From Lycium barbarum (taxonomy: Eukaryota > Streptophyta > Magnoliopsida > Solanales > Solanaceae): a DNA stretch of 64,000 bases. Below, piece after piece: positions 12,490-24,912 of this stretch. The stretch spans positions 96,220,062 to 96,284,061 of the forward strand of contig NC_083338.1 of the NCBI RefSeq assembly GCF_019175385.1. Reading direction: 5' to 3'. The number at the start of each line of letters is the position of its first letter. Positions within the stretch are counted from its first letter, which is position 1. The notes below the pieces were generated by a model. That model had not been told where the DNA came from. It saw nothing but the letters and a program-made list of their open reading frames with translations, and did not search any database. Made by a program: the position numbers and the translations under genes.

Positions 12490-15400
12490 TGTAACGACCT
12501 GTTTGGTCATTATAGTGTTTTGACCCATTTAACCTTGTTAACCCTTCCCCAAGTCCCGTTAGTATGATCTATGACTTAATGGAGTCATTGGATTTGTTTT
12601 CGCAAGGTTCGAGTGCAAATTGAGTCATTGAGGGAGAAGCTAGTTAAGTTAGCGAGTTAGAGTTGACCACGGTCAACGTCGGGTTAGAATGATCCCGTGT
12701 CAATGTTTTGGAAGTTCCAACATGTTAATATGATGATTTTGAGCTTGTCCACAAGTTTTGATGAGGTTCCGAAGAGTTTTAGATGGGTTTGGGTTTTGTC
12801 GCGCTCACACTCAATGTTTTCGCCATAGGTCTGTAGATAGAAACGGCTTCAGATTGACCAAACGACCTTTGTTTTGTGTGAGGTTTGAACCATTAAATCC
12901 ATATTGTAATTACAAAGCTATAGCTAAATAATCGCCGCGTTTCGCCTCCGGATGAGGGAATTATGCCCTTTTTCGTTCGGGCTGTTCCAGCAGGCCACTC
13001 TAGTTGGTCCGCTACAGTGACCAACTGGCCGCCGTAGTGACTGACGGGGGCAGAAAATCCCTATTTTTATACTCCAACTCCTACCCATTACCCACAAGAA
13101 CCCAAAGTCAGTTTTCAAGAGAGAAAGAGGCAAACTTCATTCCATTCTTTGGTGAAAGCATCTTGGAGGGTAAGTCCCCATCTTTATTTGTTCCTTTTTC
13201 TTTCTTCTTGAAGTTCCGTGGTTATTTTAAGGTCCATCAAAGGTGGGTGAAAATCCTAGAACCCTAGAATTAGTAAACCCTTAAAGAATTGGTGATTTGT
13301 TGATTTTATTGTTATTTAATCATCTAGGAGTATAGATTATCACTTTCTAGGAAGGGAATTTGATTTCTTATGGTTGAAATTGCATGTTGAGACTTAGGGT
13401 TCTAATAAAAATGGAAATTTTGTCCTAAAATCTATTTGAAAGGGTAAATTGATTAGAAACCCATGAATTGAATGTTAATGATTGTAGAGATAGAAGTTAT
13501 GATAAATTCACCATTAAAGGATGGTTTCACCAATTGAAAAGGGTAGAAGTAAGTGGGTCTTCTTCCCTAAATTGTTGTTCTTGTTTAAATACATGGTTTG
13601 TTGCTTACTTAGCATTATATTGTTAGACTTTGACCGTTATAAGGCGTTTCGAAAATAGAAGACTCGTGTGGAGTAGTTCGTGGCTCCTATTCTGCATTCG
13701 AGGTAGGTTATGACTTACTTTAGTTAGACTTTGATTAGCGAAACGTATATATTGTGTAGAATTAACGGGAGAAAGAATGATTAGGTCTTCGGACATGGTG
13801 GTTTGGTTGGATATTAGCTAAGTTGGTATGACTTCTGATTTTGTGGGCTCGTCGTCATTACTTTATGTACTGAAATATGAGGTGTAGTTATATTTATACT
13901 GTAGCGATTCAGGATGAATTTCTATTAGGTTGATTGTTGTTGATGGTGGCTCGTTGCCCTATTATTGTGATTAGACTTATTATCTAAATTGTCGTGTTGT
14001 GCTCAATTCTCTCTTATTGTGACACATATCATCGGAGAAAGGAAGGATACTCAGTTTAGACCTGAATTGTGATTTATATATTTATGATAGTACGTAGATG
14101 AACACTTGATGGATGATTTACTGTTGATGATAATATATATAGAAAAATGGAGCATTTTGGTAAGACAAGACTTAATTGGGAGGCGTACTTGCTATATGAG
14201 GAAGTAAAGAGGGACATAGACTCTTATGTTGGTTGAGACGGTTTGTATGATTCATTTCATGGTTGAGTTGATCCAAGTCTTGATATGACTTATGGCTTTA
14301 TGACTTGTACCTTCACTGTTGCTTTATTGGTTTGCATTGATTTACCATGTTTACACTCATTTATCCATTCATACACTCATACATGATGGAAATGGTTCGG
14401 AATACTTATGGTATGATGCCTTGTGTTTGACATTGATATTCCTAATTTTTCATAGTCACATACTAATGAACAGGAATACGTTGAGACATACATTATGATG
14501 TTAAATTAGTGAAGAACTTAATATAATCTTCTTGTTGAACTTGTGATACTATTTGATACATGGTAGTTAATGAATTGATCATTGAGAGTGATGTGACAGT
14601 GTTACTATACATATGAAAAGGCATATTTGACCGGGGGTGAGGATGTGGCCTAGTTATGATCTCGTGGTCCGAGGTTCATTCCGGAAATGAGTGGTAAATG
14701 ATGTGGATCCGCATTCGAGGTTCTTTCCGGAGCAGAGGATTTATGACTCGGGTCCGATGAGTATCCGGAACGAGTGGTGCATGGACACCATGGGTCCCCT
14801 GCAGGTCATGACTACTGAGCAATGACATCAGTTAGTATGTGTGTACAGTTCGAGTGATTGGCCAGCGCATGGCATTGCATTGCATTGCACATTATCATAT
14901 TTTTCATTGTGCATCATTACATTTTATTCTGTATTATGATATGCTCATTTGGTTCTGATTTTGGTACGGATGTTGAATGCCTATTATGATATAAATATGA
15001 CCATTGACTAAGTTAAATTGTGGATTAGTGACTCTACCTTGGGACGGAACTTGGACTTATGATTAGCAGGTGAGATTATTGAAACTTGACAGACTTGTGA
15101 TTTAAAGGCTTTATCTTAGGTTGTGACTCTGTTATAAGATGTTTTGTGACTTGGATTTGAGTATTAAGTGTCTATCTGTTTATCTTGTTGATTTTATGCT
15201 TATATACGTGAATTAATCTTATTCGGCCTATGATGCTTATCGGTACATAGTGTTTGTACTGATACTACCTTGCTGCACCCTTTTTGAGTGCAGATTGTGT
15301 TCTAGAGATTTCAGCCAGACCACATCTCTAGCTTGAAGCTAGTTAGCTTGAACGGATCCGAGGTTGAGCTCCTATCCATGCCATGCCACCTGAAGATCTC

Positions 15401-15715
15401 TCTTTCCAGGTGTCTACTTTTATTCCAGACATTATTTGTTATTATATTTGAGATATACTTCATTCTTTAGACATTGTTGGTTAGAGTCCTTGTACGATAA
15501 CTTTTAGATTTTGGGGGTGTAATAGTTAGACTTCCACACTTATATTATCTATTAATTATCACTTGTTTTATTTATTCATTAATTCACTTATCTATTGACT
15601 ATAAATGATTAAAGAAGTTGAAATTGGCTAATGATTAATGGGTTAACGGGTAAGAGTTCGCCTACTAGTTATAATAAGGTAGGTGCTCGCACAATCGGTA
15701 ATTAGGGTCGTGACA
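12490..15715 (+). mobile_element. Solo LTR, gypsy (Del/Tekay-like)
   Basis: 3226 bp bounded by TGTAACGACC and GGTCGTGACA, with the 5-bp duplication ATTGG at 12485-12489 and 15716-15720. No primer site, polypurine tract or coding sequence follows, so this is a solo LTR left by recombination between two LTRs. The terminal TGTAACGACC/GGTCGTGACA and the 'TGCACCC...GAGTGCAG' stretch near 15274-15295 resemble Del/Tekay chromovirus LTRs of Solanaceae. It disrupts antisense ORF 2. Confidence 0.85.
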
Positions 15716-16157
15716 ATTGGAAGATTGAGTTTGAGAGTGAAAGGGTAAGTATATGCATTGGAGAAACCTGGTCAGAAAGTGGGGATGGATTCATTGTCTG
15801 ATGGGAAAATAATTTGGGAAATTATCTTCCCAAAAATCGATTGAGGAGCAACAGTAGAGTCATCTTCCGATGGCATTTCCCAGCCACAGTCCTCCGGACT
15901 TGTTTCTCAAAGTCAGGAGTAATAGAAGAAGGATAGGCTTCTACCACTGCCCCTCGATCACCTTTTGTGTTTGCTGTGCTAACTGCAAACTCTTTAGAAA
16001 ATTTGAAGGATGAAGGGAGCATATTGACGGCTCTAGGTTCTGAAGCTCCGTCGGCACCGGCAATCGTTGACGGAGAAGAAGGAGGGGAGGAGTTTCTTGC
16101 CAAGGTAAAAGCGGCATTAGTGCTTTTCTTAGTACCTTTTTCCATAGTTTTCGGCAA

Positions 16158-16752
16158 AAAAGGTGGTCGGAAAGATGGTTGCGATAGGAGCTGATCGGAA
16201 AACTTTGAAGAAGTTTGGGAGAGTTAAAAGCTTGAAGTTGAAGGTAAAATAACGAAAGTAAAAATGGGGGAGAGGTTTTTATAGTGAAGGTTGTCATCAT
16301 TACGGTGACTCTTCGGGAACTCGCACCGCTTCAATTTGTCAATCAAAAATTGACACGTGTTCGGAGTCACAGTATGACAAGACGTGAGTCAGAATATGGA
16401 GAAGTGGAGAAGTTTTGTTTTCCCACTTAATTCGGAAGTTATTGTTTTTTGAAAAAAGTGTAACTTCCAAGAGAAGTTACCGACGTAGTTGTCTCAGTTT
16501 GTTACTGATTCAACATAATTAGTTCCAAAGAATTTGTACATAGCAAATCATAATCGGATAAAAATTAAACAAATGGATACATACATTCGAAAAGGAAGTT
16601 TGATAGCAAGACATATGATAAGTCGTAAATCGACTCAAATTAATTACCGAAATTAAGTAAAGATTCCGATTAAAATAACCAGGCAAAACATGATTGGGAA
16701 TTAAAGCAACTATCCATAAAAGTTTTAAGGCAATAAAAGGAAAGAGCTAAAG
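16158..16752. other. Spacer between the two Tat antisense ORFs
   Basis: About 600 bases with no supported coding sequence. It probably holds the 3' end of the upstream antisense gene and the promoter of the downstream one (both minus strand). I see no clear TATA box that I would assign. Confidence 0.4.
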
Positions 16753-18780
16753 CTATGGGGCATTACCAACTGTCTTAGATATCCTGAAGTCTTTCTCCTT
16801 CGTCCTAACAGCTCCAAAATCATCAATATCTTCAAGGGCCATTTAAGAAGCTGCCGCATCAGCCATTGCTTCGAGGAGTGAGGAGGGAAGATCGAATCTG
16901 GGGGCACTAGCTTCTTCGAAACCTTTCCTTCACATTTCGAGTGTGTTTAAATCACGGCAGAGGCGTAATTTTTTACACCGAACCTTGAAACGATCACAAA
17001 AAATTTCTACACTGACAAGCTGTTCACGAATGCTGGATATATCTTCTTCCAACTTGGCGTTTTTGTTTTGTATACCCATGTAAGAAGTAGTCAGTGCTTG
17101 TAAGAAATTCTCCCGTTCTCTTAGAGAATCAATTGCGTCATTCAAACGCATTATCAAGGAGGCTTGAAGGGAATCAGAATCCCGGAGGTCGGATCTCAAT
17201 ATTTCATTCTCAACTTTGAGACACTCGTTTTCCGTGTAAATATATACTTCCTGTTGAGATTAAGCAAAGGAACGGGTAACTTCTTTGGCTGAAGTAGTGG
17301 CAGTATGGCCCTATAACAAAAAATAAGGGAATAAAAAGAATAAGAGGAAGAAATTTAAGAAGAAAGAATTTAGGTAATATTTACCTGAAGGAGAACATCG
17401 GCCAGCTGAGTCAAAGATGATTGTTACTTAGCTGCAAAAGATTTGGGACAGGGTAATGAGCTCGAAGATGCAGTTTTATCCTGCGGAATGGTGTTCTTAG
17501 TAGCCGACTCTTTGATTGGAGAAGTCGGGGCAGTTGAAAGTTGATTTGTAAGAAGAGAAACATGCTCCTCGGATGGCTTCTGAGTCACCATATCCGGACT
17601 GTTAGGTGATGGATTATCAACTTCATTGGTTTGCTCGTCCTCATCAAGTATAATTACTGAAGGATGAACATTTTGTTAAGTTTTATTCGGAGCCTCTGAA
17701 AGAAAGAGCCGCGTACGGAGTCGAGAGTCGATGCCTACGGATGGAGCAAAAGCTTCTTTTTGCTTACGCTTCTGACTAGAGGATGCAACATTCTCCACAA
17801 CAACATCTCGTGAAGGAACCTTTTTGGAAGTGGGCTTCTTCACAAGATGTCTTATAAGAAGAATACAGTTATAAACAAATTAAAGGTGCTAAAAACCTAC
17901 AAAAATGTTCGAACTTACCGTGATTTTTGCCTTTCCACCACTCAGAGGTAATACTCCTCCAAGAAAAGGTTAGGTTGTTAGAAGTATCAAGTAATGCAAC
18001 AACCCATTCGAAAATCTTTATCACAAGTTCTGGTTTGACGGAAATAGCTGCAAGGAAAAATTTGGTTGTTAAGTTAAGGACAGTGTTAACTAGCATTAAA
18101 AAGGAAGAAGAAGGTTACATACAGGAACTTACGAGCAGGATTCCATGATTCTGGAAAGGGATCAGATAAAGGGCGGTGAAATTGGTCTGTTCGAATCATG
18201 ACGACCCGGTGTAACCAGCCCCGATCGTAATCATCCTCGGAGTCGATCAAATGATGATTACCTCAAGGATATAAGTGCACTAATCCACCTCGGATAACTC
18301 AAGGGACGTACATATGAATAAGGTGGTCCAGAGTGAAAGAAACGTTGGCTATGTTAGCCAAAAGTTGAATGCAATAAGCTAATCTCCAAACCTGTGGCGC
18401 AACTTGCCCAATGCAAACCTTGTATCGGTGGCAAAAATCTTCGATGATTTGGGGAATGGGGAAAAAGAACTCTATGGCAAACGGATAGGTATATGTCATA
18501 GAGAAACCTTCTACATGATGGTTCATCCTCATCCCATCGTCAACATTGACGATATCAATGTCAGAGCCAAAATTTCAATCATGTCGTACTGTGGGAATCG
18601 TTTCAACATCTATGAATGATTCAATCTCGGCAACGGATTTTAGGTAGGTTGAAGAATGTCTACAGCAATAAATTCAAGCTCCTCTTTCGTTTTGGAGGAA
18701 TTCATCGGAGCTTTATCTGAACGGCGGACAGGAGAGGCGAAATTTTCAGGAAATTGAGTTAACAATGGAAGAGACGACAT
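16753..18780 (-). pseudogene. Tat antisense ORF 1 (putative plant-transposon protein)
   Basis: Starts at ATG 18780 (MSSLPLLTQFPENFASP), with an early frameshift near 18635. The globular block FCHRYKVCIGQVAPQVWRL...FTLDHLIHMYVP (about 18440-18300) matches the equivalent block of antisense ORF 2. An exon ending ...GKNHG with donor at 17918/17917 is followed by an acceptor at 17852-17851. The corresponding donor in ORF 2 has the same AATCACG context, so the genes share an intron position. A coiled coil follows (17199-16930) and the frame ends near ALEDIDDFGAVRTKEKDF with TAG at 16753-16755. Its function is not known. It is a diverged tandem copy of antisense ORF 2. Confidence 0.65.
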
Positions 18781-19147
18781 GGTTAAAAAGTTAAGTTTTG
18801 ACGGAAGAAGAAAAGATTAGGAATTGCAACTTAGGATTTGCTGAATAAGGAAATAAGATGAGTGATGTTAGGCTATGATTTCTTGCCTTATATACACTCA
18901 ACTAGAGAAGTTGAAGAGTTGGGAGTTTAAATGGCATCAATTTCCAAGACAAAGCAAATCAGCTTTATGTCTAGTGTAAGGATTGATCGCTGGAGTCGTG
19001 CAGAAGTGCATTAAAGCCAATTTCAACGGTTATCTTTTCAGTTAGATAACTAGACGGTTCGTGTTCCCACCATTTAATGGTTTCGGTGACATTTCAAATC
19101 CATTCCCCGAAGTCAATGCTTTCCATCGAAAAATGAAGAGGACCATC
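18781..19147 (+). other. 3' untranslated part of the Tat element with weak polypurine tract
   Basis: No coding region. The last 20 bases before the LTR contain an interrupted purine run (about 19128-19142, gaaaaatgaagagga), a weak candidate for the polypurine tract. The antisense ORF 1 promoter must also lie here. Confidence 0.4.
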
Positions 19148-19724
19148 TGTATACATGGTGAGGCATAGCTTGACAGATAACGTATCAGTAGCAAGACATG
19201 TTGCGGCACAGGTGGAAACATTATGGGCAATCTTTAGGAAGACTTCGATTATAACCGAAGTAATCAGTTGAAACGGGATTGCTATGGGTTATCATCGGAT
19301 CGGGTCATTGAATGAGGATAGTACGTTTTGGAGACGTTACGTAATTGGATCAGATCCGAGGCGAGCATTACGGTTAGTATTAATTGAGCATTTATAGCTC
19401 ATTATTAGTCATAATTGGTAGATAATCACCGCCAAAGGGCAGATTCTTGTTCTATAAATAAGAGCCCAATATTCATGTTAAGGGCATCTGATTCCGAGAA
19501 GACAACAATCACAACATTTTATGCTTAAGCAATACAACATATTTACTCTGTTGTTTATACTGTTTTGTTCCGACTTCATAGTGCTCTTCAACGCTAAGTG
19601 ATCATTCGGAGTTATCTTCATCGAAGGATCCCCTTTGAGCTCATACGTATCAGGCTTAATTTACTACTTTCTTGCCTTATATTTACTTGATTTCACTGTC
19701 GATTGTTATTTACTTGTACTTTGT
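19148..19724 (+). repeat. 3' LTR of the Tat element, left part
   Basis: Aligns with 2167-2743 of the 5' LTR and keeps the TATA box at 19452-19460. The alignment stops inside ACTTTGT, where a different sequence (TGTAACAG...) begins. The rest of this LTR is found at 33533-33606. Confidence 0.9.
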
Positions 19725-21186
19725 GTAACAGTTCGCATTTTCACGGGCGGGGTTACCGCTTGGCAAAGCTACTTCTAACTCGTTGGTGCTCTTTCAGATT
19801 TTGTTTTAAAAGAGTCGCCACCTAATTTTTAGGAAATTAGGAAAACCAGTTTTGAAGGGTTTATTCGTACACCGTGAAAATTCCTTCTTAATCCAACGTT
19901 CTAGGTAAGGGTTCTGGTGATCCCCTAAGGAAGGTGTTAGGCACCCTAGTATTAAGGATCCATATTATACGGTTGACCTTCGAATTCCAATGTATAAGTA
20001 TTTGCATGAAATATTTATTTGGTGTTTATTTCCCGCATTATAAAAATTTGTCATTTGCATATCATTTGAAAAAAATTGAATGTACTCCCTTTACATATAG
20101 GGTATTTAGGTTCGGATTTATATTATCCGGATACAACTAGTTCCTTTTATATATAAAGATAGTAGCAGTTTTGTAAAGATAAAAAATTTATTTATTTTAA
20201 AGTAAGGGATAAATGAATTTTGTTCATGCTTGACTCATACATGGGCCGGGTTAATCCGCGTAATACGTTTTTAGAACGTCCTTATCTAAAACTTTATGTT
20301 TACAAATGATTTATGCGGATTTTATTTTATAACAAGTTGCTTATATAACCAAACCAACTTTTGGTCTTGGAATTTTAAACTTAAAGCCCAATTATTTCTA
20401 AAATAAAAGTAACATTTTGACGTGGGCTTTGGCCTAAATTTATGCCTTTTCTGGAAAAAAATGTGTTAAGTGTTTTAGGTCTGTTGGATTTTTAGCCCCA
20501 AAATCTCATTTTTTCTTCAGCTACTGGGCTCAACCCAAAAACGTGTTTTTCCAACCCTTTCTAAAAAAAATTGTTAAGTGGGACTTTAAAAATGTGGTTT
20601 TAGGTTGGGCCTTAACCCTCAAAATTTCTCAATGTTTTTGACAGGGCCTAGTCCAAAGAAAAACCTGTTTCTGGCATTTAAAAGTATACTACATTTACAC
20701 GCAATTTGAAATTATTTTATTTGCCTGGACTTGGAAGAAATCTTTTGGAAAACCTGAGTTTAAAACAAGAAAACATTCTTTTGGTTAAAAAAGAAAAACG
20801 TCAAACTTGGTTTTTCTTTGTTTAGGAAAATGGCAACAATATTTCATAATGAGGTAAACCTTTTCATTTTTTTTCACTGTTTTTACCTACTTAGCCATGT
20901 TTACTCTTTCAAAACAAATCATTTGTAATAAGCCTGGTTTTTAAAATCGTGGGGGGACCTAAAGTCGAACTAAACGGCGTATGTACCGTTTGCCTAAGAT
21001 GTCTAGTTCAAACCATAATGATTCCAATAATAGCGTGAGTTATTTTACAAATACAAATACAATACAACATTTTGATAAAACTAGAAAAATAAATAAACGG
21101 AGGAAGGATAGACTAGGGATGTACCAAACCCCTACTTAATCATTTTCACCCATGGTTAGGCTAATGTCATTTTCACCCATGACTGG

Positions 21187-21238
21187 GCCTTCAATATATA
21201 CTAGCTTCCCTTGCCTTCAATATATACTAGCTTCCCTT
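21187..21238. repeat. 26-bp tandem duplication
   Basis: Two adjacent exact copies of a unit beginning GCCTTCAATATATACTAG, inside the long LTR-like block. Just upstream CATTTTCACCCATG also occurs twice (about 21138-21182). Confidence 0.9.
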
Positions 21239-24200
21239 TCCTTTCTCGGACTCAATAAATCTTTGAAGGAATTTTCCTATTGGGCCTTTGGCCCAATAGA
21301 GTGGCTGCACTTCGGCCCAAATGGCCATGCAGTGAGAGGAGGAAAAAGAAAAAGGACCCAGGTTAGTCTATATTTACTGAACCTATCACTTGTATAATTA
21401 TACACACATATATATGTATCAAATTTGTTACAAGGTACACAATTAAGGCACTCGATTGTATGCTATTGGCCTTACTAATTTGAGACTCATGCCATGCAAG
21501 GGAAAATGTTGTCACCACTCGTATTCCCAATGCCGCACAAGTTCCAAAGAGTATCATGAACCCCAAGCATAGCTGGACATCGGGGAATGGCTAAGACCCA
21601 ACTCCCCAAACTAGTGTTTCCATAGGATACAATCAGAGCCCCATAATTGTGCACAAGCATCATCACGTATGGAAGTAATTTAATTACAAACAATACTAAA
21701 AATAAACTCAATGTCATAATAAGGAGACTAAGACAGATATGGCAATGTAATGATATGAAAAATAACATAACAACTTCAAAACACTTAATCAATAAATGAA
21801 CCAAACGAAAATCATCCTTTTTTCCTTTACCTTTAGGGTTTAATGAAAACTGGCCCATTTCTAATTAAACTTGAATTGGGCTGAGTCCAACTGCTTTTTA
21901 AAGGAAAATGCATTTTGAAAGTTTAAGGCTTCAGTGAGGTGTCTATCCCCTTTATCCATGTATACATCTTGTCTATAACTGACCCGTTCTCTTATATACA
22001 CATAGTATACTATGATATACACATGTGATGTGTATATCAAGTGTATACTATATGTATATCCCTCTTCCTTTTCATTAACCTATGCATATTCTATGTATAT
22101 TCATACTCTTTGTGTGTGAATTTTAGACTCAAGATCATCTTTTTTCACCTAATTAGTCATTATTCCTTAGAACAAGTCCAAATATAAAACCAAAGCTAGT
22201 TCAAGTCTAACTTAATCCCTATACTTATCAGATGAATGATTTACCAGGCTTCACATATTAGCAGTCCTCACAACAACAAGTGGGAGCATTAATTAATGCA
22301 ATAACAAAGCACAATAGAGAGATGCAGGTAAAAAGAAACATCCTACCACATTACAACTTATGATCACAAAGAAAGGTTGGAACACCAGGAAATCTTAATT
22401 AAAGACAACACTAAATGAGTTGAAACTGAGCAAATTTAGATTCCCAGAGAACACACATGGATGAGCCTTTATTTTAATCAACAACAGTAACAGCATGTAT
22501 ATAGCAAAGTTTCATGTGAATTTCCACTTAAGTAAAAAAGACTGGAGCAGTTATTTTTACTACAGGGCCTTATAGAAAAGAGGAATGACACAAGATTCAA
22601 GTAACTCTTTGTGACTCAAAATTTTCTTAACTTCTTAAAAAAGAACACTTATTTCCAATAGCTTCAAACTAATCCATTTCCCTTAGAAAGAAAGCAAAAT
22701 CACCTTATTGAGACAACCAATTTATTCTTCCTAATTTCCTAAGTTCCTTTAGACATTCAGACAAGTTCATTTTCCATGACAAGAATGCCCCCCATAGTTC
22801 ATAGGCTGTGTCATGACACCCCTCATTTGGAGGGTAGGTACTATGAATCAAGCTAATCTTGACTCTTCCCTGCCCTCTGTTTGAGGTGTCTTTGAAAAGA
22901 CTACCCTATGCTAAGTGGTTCACAAGCTGTTTAAGAGTACTCACAACATCCTCAAACAACAACATTAAACTAATTCTAGCTTGTCACTTGTTCATTATTT
23001 AACACAGACTCAGTATTTTGTCATTTCATCCCTTGGTTCTAAACATGATATAACTTAAAATACACCAACCATATAGAGACATACCTCATTAAACAAAGTA
23101 CAACCTTATCTCCTTAATCCAAGTTACACCATAATGCATAGGAAGGCCTAAATATTCAATTTCAAAAGCAAGAGTTCCCACCAATTTTATATTACCTAAA
23201 ATGTCCTCTTTCTAGACTCAAACTATGGCTAGGGCAATAACACCGACAGGTCAAGCATAAATATATCATACATGTTTTTATTGAACATATTCATTCTTAA
23301 ACAACACAAATCAAACAAGTTTGGACTCTGAAACATGGATCCAGGTCCTGATAAATGACTTATTCCAAGAACTTTAGTCAATATAGCAGTTTTTAATCCC
23401 TTTAATTATGGCAGAGAATGGGAAAGACCCTTACACTTTATTTTTACTTGGTTTTAATTGCATAAAATCTCAAGGATTCCCCTCGGGCCTGGTAAACTCC
23501 TCTTAACCAATTATAAGACCTCTGTGATTCCCATGTCATGGGAATGAAGTTTAGAAGAAAAAGGGAACCTCGGGGTCCTGAAAAAGAAATAGGGTAGGGT
23601 GAGGTCATCACCTCGTCATCCCTTTCCTGAGTCTTACTTTCAGTAAAAAGGGGACAAAGGCCCCACTGGTCATTACCTCCAGTTCATGCCTAAGATCACC
23701 CTTTACTCTCCCAAGGCAACCTCAACCCTTTACCTTATCCTCATGCCCAGTGACAACCACTAAGACCTTGTGGTTAAGGTTAGTTTGACACTGTCTTTAT
23801 ATCAAATTCCATTTAAACACCTAGTTGACCACACAAGTTAATAATTTCAATTCATTCAACCTAGGGTCTCAACTATGAAAACTATTTTGAATTTCTTTTA
23901 GACATTACCTCTTTGAAAAGATTTGAACATCTTAATAATTATAAGCTTAAGTTTAGACTGAACACCAATCCTTAGACTCAAATAGTTCCTTCTCACTGAT
24001 TGATGATTTATTTTTAATAGCCAAAGAGCATATTAGGATTCAATTACTATTTCAGTGTCATTGGACCCCTTTAAAGACTCAAACATGGATCATATATTGA
24101 AGGGTGAAGGGTCTGGTGACACAAAGATCAAGACAAACAATCATGTCACACAATTATTTTAGGGGTATCTAAGTATCCTAACTCTTCTTAGATGATTTTA

Positions 24201-24912
24201 CAGTTTCACAAGCCAACATCAGCCTCTAGTGGACCATCTGAGAGCACACTATACCAAACAAATACACCTTATTCCCAATCTTCCTTTTAAGACACCTATA
24301 TCATGTTCTAGAGGGATATTTGTTTTGTATCCACCTTCAATATATAAGATAAAGCCACTCAATTCATTTTAGGCTAATCCAGACATCTTTAAACAGACTT
24401 AGGTGTACTTAAACCTATTCAAATGCAATCAGACCCCATCTAATCAAATGCAATCAGACCACATCTAATCTTACTCTAGTGCCTTGACCATATCATAAAA
24501 CTCACACAAGTTTGCCTAGACTTTTTAAGCTTGTTTCAGTCCACTTATGATCCTTGTCTTTACCCAATCATGACTCATACCACTAATTAATAACAAAATA
24601 TATAGACTCAGGAAAGCAGATTGAAGATTCAAATTTACACAATCTCATTAAGAAAGCTATCAACTACCCTAGACTACTCAAGATAGATCATCACAATACT
24701 TTAGCAATCTCTCACATTCAAATAAGATTAACATTAGTCTAGAAGTTCACTAAAACTACTATTATTAATCATGTAATCATATTTTGTCATGTTTAAGGAT
24801 TGAGCAGCCAAACAGGAACTTCAACATCTAATAAAGCATACACCAATCTGTACATCTCTATCTATGGAGAAACATCAAAAAACTTATCTAGGCTCACACA
24901 TTCAGTCCATAT

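Larger units (their letters stand above)
9524..16157 (-). pseudogene. Tat antisense ORF 2 (putative plant-transposon protein), split by two insertions
   Basis: The minus-strand gene starts at ATG 16157 (MPKTMEKGTKKS), is cut at 15716 by a solo LTR and resumes at 12489. A globular block contains LCRTYNVALTQG...WRLIACLCFL...FTLDHLIRFHTP. Introns with GT...AG ends are seen at 12168-12123 and at 11994-11912. The hAT-like element interrupts the next exon at 11561-10824. The C-terminal part is a long coiled coil (about 10177-9848, heptad-rich KAELAKVKND...) and ends in an acidic tail AESSEDDPEEYDPKDLDDES with stop at 9524-9526. It resembles proteins labelled 'putative gypsy type transposon' in plants; the biochemical role is unknown. 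Frameshifts and stops are present. Confidence 0.65.

Noticed and set aside
22800..24912. A possible hidden gene in the left half of the long LTR block
   Set aside because: No open frame of useful length and no motif on either strand; the sequence is dense in stops.
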